A DNA stretch of 64,000 bases, from contig JAPWDM010000034.1 of the NCBI GenBank assembly GCA_035578155.1, forward strand, positions 498,501-562,500, written 5' to 3'. Made by a program: the position numbers and the translations under genes. Of this stretch, positions 7,564-18,399 are shown one piece after another (position 1 is the stretch's first letter; each line of letters opens with the position of its first letter). The notes below the pieces were generated by a model. The model was not told the DNA's origin and did not search any database. It worked only from the letters and a program-made list of their open reading frames with translations. Source of the stretch: Brachynemurus nebulosus. Taxonomy: Eukaryota > Arthropoda > Insecta > Neuroptera > Myrmeleontidae.

Positions 7564-7810
7564 CATGTTTTCGTAGCGCCTTCATTCTGATTCGAAATCC
7601 TTTCATTTTTCCCGCACATGATTCAAAATGTTTGCGTTGTCCCAAGTTTTCCGCTCCACGAATTGCCTTGTTGATTAGTCGTATATTGGTATTTGTATGT
7701 TTCATCCATTTTTCCAGTTCATCTGCATCCCGGGTATCCATTTCCAGTAATGATAGCGCGTTGCGTATATTTTCCACCATTCTAATTGCCACGTCGTTTA
7801 ATGAAGCCAT
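7564..7810 (-). CDS. Polymerase gene first exon, helical N terminus
   Basis: Encodes 82 residues plus one base, starting at the ATG at 7810 (MASLNDVAIRMVENIRNALS). It is mostly helical and charged, with a Trp-containing LEKWMKHTNTNIRLINKAIR segment and a basic end KGFRIRMKALRKH. It then meets the GTAAGT donor. Joining to the exon at 7408 keeps frame. The role of this N-terminal helical region is unknown. The start fits a TATA box at 7926-7921. Confidence 0.6.
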
Positions 7811-7888
7811 TGTTGTGTTTTAATTTTAAAAAAATCTCGATACGAATTCTTGCAACAATAACAATATTAACTGCTTGAAGTTTGTTGA

Positions 7889-7926
7889 AGAAGTGATTTG
7901 AGGGAGCACGCAGACCTCAATTTATA
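7889..7926 (-). promoter_or_regulatory. TATA box and initiator of the polymerase gene
   Basis: Minus-strand TATAAATTG begins at 7926, and TCACTT, one base off TCAGTT, has its A at 7894, 32 nt downstream. The predicted leader to the ATG at 7810 is about 84 nt. Confidence 0.5.
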
Positions 7927-8007
7927 CCATTTTGACTGCTCGAAAAATTCTGGAGGGGAATCACAAAAAATGCTGGCTCAGAATTTTTACAACGCAAATA
8001 ACCGAAG

Positions 8008-8320
8008 GTCAAATGTCAAATTCCGAGAAATTTATTTCGTATTTGAAACCTAATAAAAGAATTGCTGACTAATCTTAAATAAACATTTTTTAAAATTAAA
8101 CCTTATATAAACAAATTGAAAAAACCCCCGATTATTATCAGGCTATAAATTAAAAATTCCGAGAAAATTATTTCGTATTTGAGATCAAACAAAGAAATTG
8201 CTGTGTTGTCAAAATCTTAAATAAACATTTTTAAAATTAAAACATGTCTTATATAAATAAATTAAAAAAATATCTGAGTATGAGTCAGCAAAATCTTAAA
8301 TAAACACACAGCTATATTAA
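8008..8320. repeat. Tandem duplication upstream of the polymerase promoter
   Basis: Two copies about 136 bp apart, starting at TTCCGAGAAA (8021) and TTCCGAGAAAA (8157), each followed by TTATTTCGTATTTGA and, about 60 nt on, CTTAAATAAACATTTTT. A third partial copy (CAAAATCTTAAATAAACAC) lies near 8290. It could be regulatory or part of the element's terminal region. Confidence 0.7.
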
Positions 8321-8670
8321 TAATTTATGAGGACATTAATGTAAACAAATTTATTTGAATTCAACAAGTTGTGACATGTTTTTAAATAAAATTCCCCTCC
8401 GACTATGCTGTAAATATATCATGAAATTACAAATAGTTAGCTAAAAAAGCTTAAATAAACAAACTCAAACCATATAAAAAGTCACGAGTTTATTTAATAA
8501 ATAAACAACTTATAAAGTGCTGACCACATATCCCCTGAGGTACAGCTGAAACCCAAATTTCCGGCAGTACAGTAGCGGTCAGAAATCTGGACCCCGGAGT
8601 CTGGTTTTAAAATCTAGCGCTTGGTACAGTGCGCCCCTGACAAAATTTATCGTTAGCGACCGCACTCAAT

Positions 8671-9098
8671 TTAAGATGACGCAATTAAGTGAGATTAATG
8701 GCGAAGGTTTGCACGTACACATAAAAAACAAGTACAGTACGCTTCAAAAAGTGATCGGATACCTTTTTTAGTTAAGGGGTCCGCACTTTTGGCATGGCAG
8801 TGTACCAAAAATTTAAGTACAGTACGGTGTCAAAAGTTTGGGGCCACCCCCGAGTTAGGGTATCCCCACATTTTTGACGCGGTAGTTCGTTTAAAATGAC
8901 TCAATTAAGGCAAGCGCGTGTTGGGATCAAGGTTTGCACGTACAGTACGCTTCAAAAAGTGATAGGATACCTTTTTGGCCAGGGGGGCTCGCACTTTTGA
9001 CACGGCAGTGTACCAAAAATTTAAGTACAGTACGGTGTCAAAAGTTTGGGGCCACCCCCGAGTTAGGGTATCCCCACATTTTTGACGCGGTAGTGTAC
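8671..9098. repeat. Two-copy tandem duplication, about 215 bp
   Basis: Unit 1 is 8671-8890 and unit 2 is 8891-9098. Both contain GTACAGTACGCTTCAAAAAG, a TTTAAGTACAGTACGGTGTC block and the end GGTATCCCCACATTTTTGAC. The similarity of the distal halves suggests a recent duplication. The ORF crossing unit 2 has no recognisable product. Confidence 0.8.
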
Positions 9099-9183
9099 CC
9101 CATCTATCAAGTTATAACCTAAAATTTAGTCTGCGCATGCGTCGTGTACTTAAATTCAATCTGCACATGCGTTAGGTTCACAT

Positions 9184-9280
9184 TCAAAAATTACATTAGT
9201 GCCGGCGCATAATGGGTTAACACAAAACCAAATTGTGATAAGTAAATTGTGATGACGCATAATGGGTTAACATAAATTAA
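9184..9280. repeat. Short duplicated GCGCATAATGGGTTAACA block
   Basis: CATAATGGGTTAACA appears near 9209 and near 9257, each close to an AAATTGTGAT motif. Small local duplication, no gene seen. Confidence 0.5.
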
Positions 9281-9547
9281 TTTGATTGCGGGTAATGACT
9301 CATCTCTTACGAATTTCAAGGCTTACAGTATGAGCGCGTGTGGGGTCAAATGTCAACAACAAATTTTAAATACATGTACCTGGTACGTGCCGAGTCAAAG
9401 GTCAAGTTTTGCACATCGATACAGTTTGATGACTCATCAGTTCGGAATGTGTAGTACCGTAAAGTCACACGATTTCAACCATTGGCAAAAGGGTTTAAGT
9501 TGCTTAGTTTTGCGGTGTGCTAGAACCGGCCTAGCCATTCTACTACC

Positions 9548-10905
9548 GTGAGCAGCGGGGCCCCATTACGGAAGTCGAATTTTTCCCTTCATTTTCGGTA
9601 TTGAATGTCTACAACCGAAATGTGATTGAAAATCGACAAGTGATTTGTCATTTTGGTGGTTTCAAAACTGATGATGAGTGTCGGGTTGATCGGGGCTTTA
9701 AAAAAAGTTCTTAAGGGCTGAATCTCAGTAAACTTCAATTTTGTGCCGATAGCAGTTAACAGGGAAAAAGCCAACACAATTCGTACGAGGGCATTTCTAT
9801 CCATGCTTATCCGTCAATTGCCTTTGTGTTTTATTTTTAAATATTAAAAAAGGAACTTAAATATTAAACTGGAAGGCTTTTATGAAGATATTTTTTCTTT
9901 CCAAAAAAATCCAAAATTTCTATTTTATAAATAATAAAAATTCAAAATTCCTAATTTATAAATAAACAGTGACTTTAATAACATTTTCAAATTACTCAAT
10001 ATGTATGTATTTCATTTGTTAAAAAATTGTATTCACTTTTTTTTAAATTTTTTAAAATTACTATTCGCCTACTTGTATTTAGAATAAAAGTAATACATTT
10101 AAAACACATTTAACAATAGCATTAAATTCCGATGTAAAAATGGAAGAAGTGGGGGGAAAAGTAATGTGAACTCCCTAAAAGGTACTAGCTGGATACTAAC
10201 TGAATACACGTACAAAATTTCAGCCCTCTAGGTTTCCTTAGAGAGTCTCTAGACGTGTTAGAAAACGAGCAAAAAAATTAAGGAAATATTAGCGTAAAAA
10301 TCGTGGGGGTAAGGGTTAAAAGTTGAAACCCCCAAAAAACAGTGTCTGGCTATTAGCTTAACCTGTACACAAAATTTCAGCCCTCTAGGTTTATTTGGGG
10401 AGATTTTGACCCGAACGAAACTGTTGAAAAACAAGAAAAATCATGTTCTTTTGGGTATAAAAATGGTGGCGGTAGGGTTTGAAAGTCGAGACTCCCCAAA
10501 GGCTCCTCCTTGATACTAACTCAATCCGAATAGAAAATTTCAGCCCTCTAGGTTTATTTGGGTGACCTGTGCGAGTGGTACAAACTTCGAAAACGTCGAA
10601 AATGCATGAAATTTTAGCTTAAAAATGAGGGGGGTGGGGGTAAAATATTAAAACCTCCAGAAAGCACAACCTAGGTACGAACTTTATCAACACACCAAAT
10701 TTCAACCCTCTACGTTAATTCTGGGGGGCTGGGGGCCTGTTAGATCCAGCGAAAATCTTTTTTCCCCCCTCTACTCCCACCAAATCATCCTAGGAAGCTG
10801 AATTTTGGATATGTTGTAGATAATTGACCGAAACATTATTTCCAACCGGTTTGGAAAAGTTTTATTGCTTTTCCGCCCCCCTCCCCCACTTATTCTTAGT
10901 AGTGA
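9548..10905. mobile_element. Interspersed repeat, copy A
   Basis: Begins at CCGTGAGCAGCGG and matches 60598-63290 almost end to end, so it is a dispersed element. 10185-10720 holds about four diverged 160-170-bp subrepeats, each with CAAAATTTCAGCCCTCTAGG, a layout common in invertebrate non-autonomous elements. The match ends in TTTTCCGCCCCC. No terminal inverted repeat or target duplication is clear. Confidence 0.75.
9589..9804 (-). CDS. Small ORF with signal-peptide-like start, inside repeat copy A
   Basis: 71 residues from an ATG at 9804. Residues 3-20 (RNALVRIVLAFSLLTAIGTK) look like a secretion signal: a positive start, then a hydrophobic core, then small residues. The remainder has KFTEIQPLRTFFKAPINPTL and no known domain. 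Copy B of the repeat keeps the same start and the first 33 residues or so (ATG at 60865), then meets a stop. This is probably a captured exon fragment or a chance frame within a repeat. Not recognised. Confidence 0.3.
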   Translation of the reverse strand: MDRNALVRIVLAFSLLTAIGTKLKFTEIQPLRTFFKAPINPTLIISFETTKMTNHLSIFNHISVVDIQYRK

Positions 10906-12180
10906 GTTACTAATTAGAAGTTTAATTTTATGCAAAAATGGCATATACGCTTCAAATTATTATCGTAGCGTAGAGGCATTAATTGATTTCCAATCGCCGT
11001 AAAATTTTTTTTTTTATAAGTAGCCACTCTAAAGGATTAGAAAATACAATCTACCGAAAAAGGGCGTAAAGTGATTTACGCCCTTTTTCTACCCAGCTCC
11101 TCAATTGATCTTATACGTTCACTGGTTGTGGAAAGACTGAATGTAAAGTGGTATAACATCCCGCTAAAAAACGCCAATTGATCCACAAAGTTTTGTATTT
11201 AGAATGAATCCACTGATCCGTGGTCATAGCGACCGTAATAATTCGAATTTCAATTTAAAATTTTGAGAGAACATCCATTACTGTATATGTACTTTAAGAT
11301 AAGACAAAAAAAAAAAAAACTAATAATAATAATTTTTTCAAAATTCTACACTGTGATGGTACCTTAAGTAAAATAATATTTACCAAAATCATTAAGTAGT
11401 ATTGCTGCTTCATTAACATGCTTTCAATATTAGCGAAAACTAATTTATTTTTCGATGTATAGTTTGCACAGTGCTAAAATTGTCATCCACCAATTACTGA
11501 ATTAAATGTATTTACTTATATGTCGAATTGAGTAGCGGTTAATAATAATTAATTAGATATATTATGCAAATTTATATCAAACGATTTTAAATTGTATGTT
11601 TATTGTTAAATTAGGTCTCAATACAATCAATATTTAATAAAAAAATTATTGGTCAGTCATAAAATTTTATTTATATCAAAACATTGTTTAAAAATTCTAT
11701 TATATAAATCACAAAAGGAAATCTCGAATCATCGGATGTGACAATTTTAAATCGTTGAAAAAATTATTCATGGTAGGGAAATTGGATAATTATTAACTTT
11801 TGAAAGTGAGAACTTTTATAGTGCGGGTAACCCCGCATGAGAGTTAATTTGATCAGTGGGTACATAGACTTTATGTCTAATTGTACAAGAAAATCTGCAA
11901 ATCATTATGTGTCGCAGCTTTACATTTTCCTTTCCGTCGAAATTTCGTTCTTTTAATCATGGTATATTTGTAACTATGTTAGTTTTTATTCTAATAAAAT
12001 ATATTGTAAATATCGTAAACTACGATTTTGTCTGAGATTTAAAAATCGCATATCACAGGTTGCAACTGCGACTAAAGTTTTGTCGCTATTAGTATTTTTG
12101 CTATGTAGCTATTTATTTTGTACAACTGTTTGTACACCATTCTGAACAGTTATGTACTGCTTGTGTTACAATTGCTACTT
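10906..12180. other. AT-rich intergenic
   Basis: No gene seen. The only notable structure is the perfect hairpin at 11056-11089. Poly(A/T) runs and short direct repeats are at background level. Confidence 0.5.
11056..11089. other. Perfect 15-bp hairpin with GTGA loop
   Basis: GAAAAAGGGCGTAAA, loop GTGA, then TTTACGCCCTTTTTC. The arms pair without a mismatch. In RNA the loop would be GUGA, a GNRA tetraloop. It is isolated, with no gene nearby. Confidence 0.7.
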
Positions 12181-12181
12181 T

Positions 12182-12545
<364 letters not shown>

Positions 12546-12869
12546 TTCAGTCTGACGTCTGGAACATGGTTTTTCAATAAGGAGATATTTGATATGGATT
12601 ATCCATATACTATATTTCGTTACTGAAGTCAAATAACGACTTTTAGAGTTAATATGTACATACATATTATATGTATGTAGTAAGATACTATATACATATT
12701 CCTCAAAGACCTATGCATGTACCATTGATATATGAATACTATTCATATATCTATGGCATGTACATAACTACGAAATAAAAAAGTCGCCAAGTGCAAGTTG
12801 TACTTGCGCCAATAGTGTTCCGTACAAGCAGTGATTATTATAGATTTAATGTAATATGTAGCATATAAA

Positions 12870-13232
12870 ATACCTCTGTCGCAGCATCCTGCATAACATA
12901 ACGAATTTCCGTTTACAAAAATTAGTTTTTGTCGGAAATTAGTTGACAGAATAATTCTTGTTCAAAAACCGTTTATATGTGATTTTTTCAATGGTGTAAA
13001 AAAATGTTACAAAAATTTTTGAATTTGGGGAAATTTTTGCAAAATTCAATTTTTTTCACGAAAAATGCCCAAAAAACCATGTTTCGAGCATCACATTTAT
13101 GGCAACATTTTTGGAGAATTTCCAGAATGGAATTCAGCTATTACAGCCACTGTCATGACGCGACTTGAGTCCGGGACTATGGCAAAAATTTCGTAAAAAT
13201 AGGACATTTCATTCGAGAGTTATCGTGCGAAA

Positions 13233-13308
<76 letters not shown>

Positions 13309-13631
13309 TTTCGCACGATAACTCGATAACTCTCGAATGAAATGTCCTATTTTTACGAAATTTGGTGAAAATGTTGGAAATTCGTTAGTTAGACACGTCT
13401 GATGCCGTAAGCATGTTTTTTTGAGAATTTTTCGTGAAAAAAATTTCTTTTTGCTAAAATTTTCCCAATTTCAAAAATTTTCGCAACATTTTTTTACACC
13501 ATTAGAAAGAGGAGAAAAATCAGATAAAAAAGATTTTAAACCATCATTGTGTATAAACTGGTTACCGAGAAAAACTAATTTTTATAATCGGAAACTCGCT
13601 ATGTTATGCAGGATGCTGCGACAGGGGTATT
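12870..13631. mobile_element. Foldback copy of the (TA)n-cored family
   Basis: Starts TACCTCTGTCGCAGCATCCT and ends in its inverse, AGGATGCTGCGACAGGGGTA. The two arms (about 370 and 320 bp) pair imperfectly around a palindromic (AC)n(AT)n(TG)n core at 13232-13308. The arms contain GAGAAAAACTAATTTTTAT, ACACCATT and CACGAAAAATG blocks seen in other copies. The flanks read AAATA and TATTT. No coding capacity. Confidence 0.75.
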
Positions 13632-13980
13632 TGTATTTTACACAAGTTATTTTCTGTTTGCTATGGTTGCAAACTACCCTTCGTTATGTATTTGTACAAC
13701 GTACAACAGTAGGTACATAATTTCACATGCATTTTTAATACATAAAATTTTTATTTGAAACGCCCAAATAAATATGTCTGGGTTTTGTTGTGTACCACAA
13801 GCAGCGCAGCTTCAATCAGTATTGTCGCTGATGTTGGCAACACCCACTATCTGTCATAGCGTTTTTTTTCTTGAAATCGTAGTAATAGTCAGATGTAGCA
13901 GTCGCAACTAAAAATCAGAGTGGCAATTTAAAATCGTAGATATTCTTTAGTTGCAGTTCCAGTTACAACTTCTAAAAAGA

Positions 13981-14560
13981 AAATTCGTCAAGTGCGTGTT
14001 TGACACGCACTAAGTAATATCGTCTCACATCAAAATCGGTTCAGTAGTTTCAGAGTTTATCCTAGCCAAACATTGTGACATGAGATTTTTATATTATATC
14101 TTATTAGTAATTAGCATAAATCTTAAGTTCATTGCGATGAAAACACAGATTTAAATACGTTTATGTTGTGTGTCCAAAACTTGGAGAGATTGGGACAGAA
14201 AACGAGCGATATGTATATATGTGTCCGCGCGATAACTCTCGAACGAAGTATCTAATATTTACGAAATTTGTTGAAAACATTGAAAGTCCCAAACCTTTGA
14301 ATGAGTTCTTCAGCCAGACACGTCGGATGCCAGGAACATGGTTTTTGTTCTTGTAAAAAATTAGTTTTTTGCCAAAATTTCCACTTATTCAAAAATTTTT
14401 GCTAAATTTCTTTACACCATTTAAAAGAGGAGAAAAAATTACATAAAAAAGCTCTTTAAACTATTGTTCTATGTCAATTAGTTTCCGAGAAAAACTAATT
14501 TCTATAAACGGAAATTCGCTATGTTATGCGGAATGCTGCGACAGGGGTATTATATCATCT
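13981..14560. mobile_element. Partial (TA)n-family copy with hairpin-tipped neighbour
   Basis: 14200-14556 holds the right half of the family: GCGCGATAACTCTCGAACGA, CAGACACGTCGGATGCC and the terminal GCGGAATGCTGCGACAGGGG. 13991-14011 is a separate AGTGCGTG/CACGCACT hairpin also found at 35736. Confidence 0.6.
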
Positions 14561-14774
14561 ACTATTTGATTTTTCAAATTAATGTTTCTCAAGCCTAGCT
14601 TTTTAAATACAATAGTTTTCACCCATTAACGTTCGTTTTAAATGCAATAGTTTAAATACCAACATCTAAGGTCTATTGCAATTTAGCCATCTTTTATATA
14701 TTGGGAGCAAGAAAAATCTTAATCATATCACAGCCGCATGTACCCTAACTCAAAAGAATAATTAACGATGTTTA

Positions 14775-14885
14775 TTTGATTGTTCGGTTATTTTGTCGTA
14801 CAGTTATTTTGTCGTTCGGTTATTTTGTCTAAGTTTATCTTGTCATTCAGTTATTTTGTACACGGTTATTTGGTTGCGGTTATTT
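14775..14885. repeat. Short minisatellite, TTCGGTTATTTTGTC
   Basis: Six to seven imperfect copies of a 13-16-bp unit around CGGTTATTTTGTCGT, immediately left of the MITE array. Confidence 0.75.
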
Positions 14886-14909
14886 ATCCACATACTCTAA
14901 ATTAGAGTA

Positions 14910-15976
14910 GAGTCCCTATAATAAATAGAGTCGTGACATGTCATCCATTTTGTATCCAAAACAGAGCGGGAAGCTTCAAAATTAATTATCACATATTTGG
15001 GTAAATATTTTTGAGTACATAATTATTGTTAATAAGTTATGAATTAATGAACAATTAAAAATTTTTAATTTAATTATTTTTTCTAAGTTAAACTAAATGA
15101 TTTTTGTTAACATTTAATTTATTTCCAATGTATTTTACGAAAACTTTGGATACAAAATGCCGGAACAAATCAGCGTTCAGTAGACATGTCACGACTCTAT
15201 TTATTATAGGGACTCTAAATTAGAGTAGAGTCCCTATAATAAATAGAGTCATGACATGTCATCCATTTTGTATCCAAAACAGAGCGGGAAGCTTCAAAAT
15301 TAATTATCACATATTTGGGTGAATATTTTTGACTATATAATTATTGATAATAAATTATGAATTAATGAACAATTCAAAATTTTTAATTTAATTATTCTTT
15401 CTATGTTAAACTAAATGGTTTTTGTTAACATTTAATTTAATTCCAATATATTTTACGAAAACTTTGGATACAAAATGCCGGAACCAATCAGCGTTCAGCA
15501 GACATTTCACGACTCTATTTATTATAGGGACTCTAAATTAGAGTAAAGTCCCTATAATAAATAGAGTCATGACATGTCATCCATTTTGTATCCAAAACAG
15601 AGCGGGAAGCTTCAAAATTAATTATCACATATTTGGGTGAATATTTTTGAGTATATAATTATCGATAATAAATTATGAATTAATGAACAATTAAAAATTT
15701 TTAATTTAATTATTCTTTCTATGTTAAATTAAATGGTTTTTGTTAACATTTAATTTATTTCCAATATATTTTACGAAAACTTTGGATACAAAATGCCAGA
15801 ACCAATCAGCGTTCAGCAGACATGTCACGACTCTATTTATTATAGGGACTCTAAATTAGAGTAGAGTCCCTATAATAAATAGAGTCGTGACATGTCGTCC
15901 ATGTTCTATCCAAAACAGAGCGGGAAGCTTCAAAATTAATTATCACATGTTTGAGTGAATATTTTTGAGTACCCGC
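14910..15976. mobile_element. Head-to-tail array of a 306-bp inverted-repeat MITE
   Basis: Copies lie at 14910-15215, 15228-15533 and 15546-15851, with a fourth, truncated copy from 15864. Each starts GAGTCCCTATAATAAATAGA and ends in the inverse, with about 33 bp of near-perfect terminal inverted repeat plus an inner TTTTGTATCCAAAAC/CTTTGGATACAAAA pair. Copies are separated by the same 12-bp TAAATTAGAGTA, giving a 318-bp period. No ORF; non-autonomous. Confidence 0.85.
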
Positions 15977-16225
15977 TAGTTTCTAGCATTAGCAGAAGTT
16001 CATACATCTCGTTTTGATTATTTTACATGTGTGTAATGTGTGTGAATATGTGTGTAGGCTTCATTTCTTCATTTCGACGATCTCACATCTGTTATGGAAC
16101 AAACATTAGCAAAACAATCAACAGATTCAAACTGTATAAAATATAAAAAATTAGTTGTAATTGCTATAAATCTGTTCCAATGGACGCTCAAACTTAATTT
16201 CTAGTTTCTAGCATTAGCAGAAGTT
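15972..16225. repeat. 25-bp direct repeat flanking about 200 bp
   Basis: CTAGTTTCTAGCATTAGCAG followed by AAGTT occurs at about 15975 and again at about 16199, bracketing unique sequence that begins with CATACATCTCGTTTTG. The left copy abuts the truncated fourth MITE copy. Confidence 0.6.
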
Positions 16226-18060
16226 CTCTAACGATTTATTTTAAATCAAATAAAAAATAATATTTGGCACATATAAGAACATTGAAGTAAGAAAACTTAC
16301 TTTGTAAATATGGCAAAATGTTTTCCAAGCCAGACTGCTGTAACCACTTGGTTAATTTTTCGGCGTCTTCGTCCTTTTCATTTAACTGATTTGAAATAAA
16401 ATCAACTATTTCACCACAAATTAACTATTTCACCACACTATCACACCATCGGTTAACTTTAATTATAAATCACTTTTAATTCCCGACATTTTTTCACACA
16501 AAAAATTTAGTATCTGAACACAACTTACCAACTGTGAAATTCAGTTTGTTTAGGTATGAGTATTGTTATGTATAGCGAATGAATGTGTTTAAATTGTTTC
16601 CATTTCAGATTAAAATGACGCCATATTGATTTGACAATCTTTCTTATTGATTTAATAACGTTTTTTATTGATTTAATATGCTGGAAACTTACCTTCCGAG
16701 TTAATATTGTAAAAAGCTTGAAATAATGTTGTTCAACGTAAAAACAATATTGATTTCATATCGTGTGCACAAAGTATATGAAAACAACATTAATTCAAAA
16801 TATTAAAATAAGGATTTCCAATATCATTTTTTTGTTAAGTTGGACATTATTGAAATAATAATGACCGTATTTATTTTTAAGTTGCCATTTTTCTCTCAGT
16901 GTAGTCAATTTACCCGTAATTAACTGTAAAATATAAATTTATTTGAAAAAATACAAAAAATTATGTTAATCTTTTGAAATGGCCGGTATTATAGTTTATA
17001 AATTCGAACAGAGATGACACTAGCTATTCTGAAAACAAAATATGTATAGTTCAGTTTACATGTGTAAACTTGATACATCACTTAGTCAATTACAACTTAC
17101 TAAGTTATAAATTCCAATAAATTAGCTTTTGAACATGCAAAATGAATAAAAAAATATATTTAATTTGCTATTAAATGTCCTCAAAGCTATTATAGGAAAT
17201 TAATATTGTTCAGTATCAAATTTAAAGATCTTCTAATTATGAGACAGTAAGAAAAAATTATTGTATCGTGTAAACTACGCTTTCAACATCAGTATAATAC
17301 ATATATTTGTACACAGGGACGTGGGAAATTTTTTAATGTTATTCGTGTGTTTTCTTGTCTCTGGTTGTTAAGTTAGCCTTAAATTTAATAATAGTACGAC
17401 TATTTGAATGTCAAACTATCTGTTTTGGTTAAAAAATTTCATTAATAGTTTTTTTTTCTGTTTTAAAAATAGCCCCACCAAAGTGAGAATAAATTTTCAT
17501 AGAAACGCAAATGAAGTAATCGAAAGATAATAATAATAATGATAATAATCCTTTGGTCACACAAGTAAATTAATATATCGTCGAAGAAAGCCGAGGTTCG
17601 ACGATATAAAAACGTAGAATTGTAGTTTATCTCTAATTTCTAAAAACGTAGAATAGTCGTAATATTTACATATTACGTAAAAATTATAGCTATATGTTCT
17701 CGGTGTATTTTATTTTTCATTTAACATGCAAATAACATCTTCATTACAATTTTACGACTGAAATATTTTAACGTAAAATATTACTAAAAATATCAAAATG
17801 TACCTTTTATGCATCCATATATTAATATACCTATCGTAAATATGTCAAATATTTGATTGTTACTGTATGAATAGGTTGCTACTGTTTAATATACTGTCAA
17901 TCTACTGTCAATCTGTTGATAGTAAAATCCATTATTTTATTAGGAATTGTTAAATTTAAAATTCAAATCTGAATAAATTACAACATTTTTATTACAAATA
18001 TGTGACAATATAATACTGAAACATGTGCACAATATAAAATAATAATTCTATTCTGTCTGC
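16226..18060. other. AT-rich intergenic with a small hairpin
   Basis: No gene seen. TATCGTCGAA/TTCGACGATA forms a 10-bp stem with an 11-nt loop near 17576-17606. Nearby ATCCTTTGGTCACACAAGTA (17548) matches, inverted, 29150-29165, so an old dispersed repeat lies at about 17340-17610. Confidence 0.5.
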
Positions 18061-18077
18061 TACCCAATGATTCTAAC

Positions 18078-18391
18078 CAGAAGCGTAACTACAATGAAGC
18101 AGATGGGGCAGCCACTCTAGGGAGCATGATATAAAAGGGTGCAACAGAAGGAAGTATGGGGACAACAGAATAAAGCAACAAATTTTGGTAAAATTCGGAA
18201 CACTTACTTGAACTTTTTTTTTACTCGTCAGGGTAATTTTTGGAAGAATTGGAGAAAAACTGACAATATTTTGAATGTTAAATACGAAAAACTGACATTT
18301 TTTTGTTCGCCATTTACATTTTTGGTAAATAGTGCACAAAAATCGTAATAGTTGTTGCGTCAGAACGCAAAAATTTGTAATTACGCCTCTG
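18078..18391. mobile_element. MITE with CAGARGCGTAAYTAC terminal inverted repeats
   Basis: Begins CAGAAGCGTAACTAC and ends GTAATTACGCCTCTG, a terminal inverted repeat of about 16 bp with two mismatches. CAG...CTG ends suggest hAT relatives, but the flanking octamers do not match. The reading frames inside are not recognisable. Confidence 0.6.
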
Positions 18392-18399
18392 ACATTAAT

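Larger units (their letters stand above)
4252..7810 (-). pseudogene. Family-B DNA polymerase of a virus-like element, broken
   Basis: The whole locus reads as one decayed gene in four segments: a first exon (7810-7564), an intron, a second-exon N-terminal part (7408 to about 7050), the exonuclease and palm part (frame open to 4741), and the motif C and thumb part (4740-4252). The conserved motifs identify a DNA_pol_B_2-type polymerase, the protein-primed kind found in Polintons, adintoviruses and bidnaviruses. Two lesions break it: a frame switch near 7050-7075, where from memory relatives carry roughly 100 more residues, so a deletion is likely; and an in-frame TAA at 4743-4741 immediately before YTDTDS. 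Everything else is well preserved, which suggests recent inactivation. Its promoter is near 7891-7926. It would have copied the element's own DNA. Confidence 0.85.

Noticed and set aside
11056..11089. Rho-independent terminator
   Set aside because: No bacterial gene or context; the stem-loop is reported only as an unexplained hairpin.
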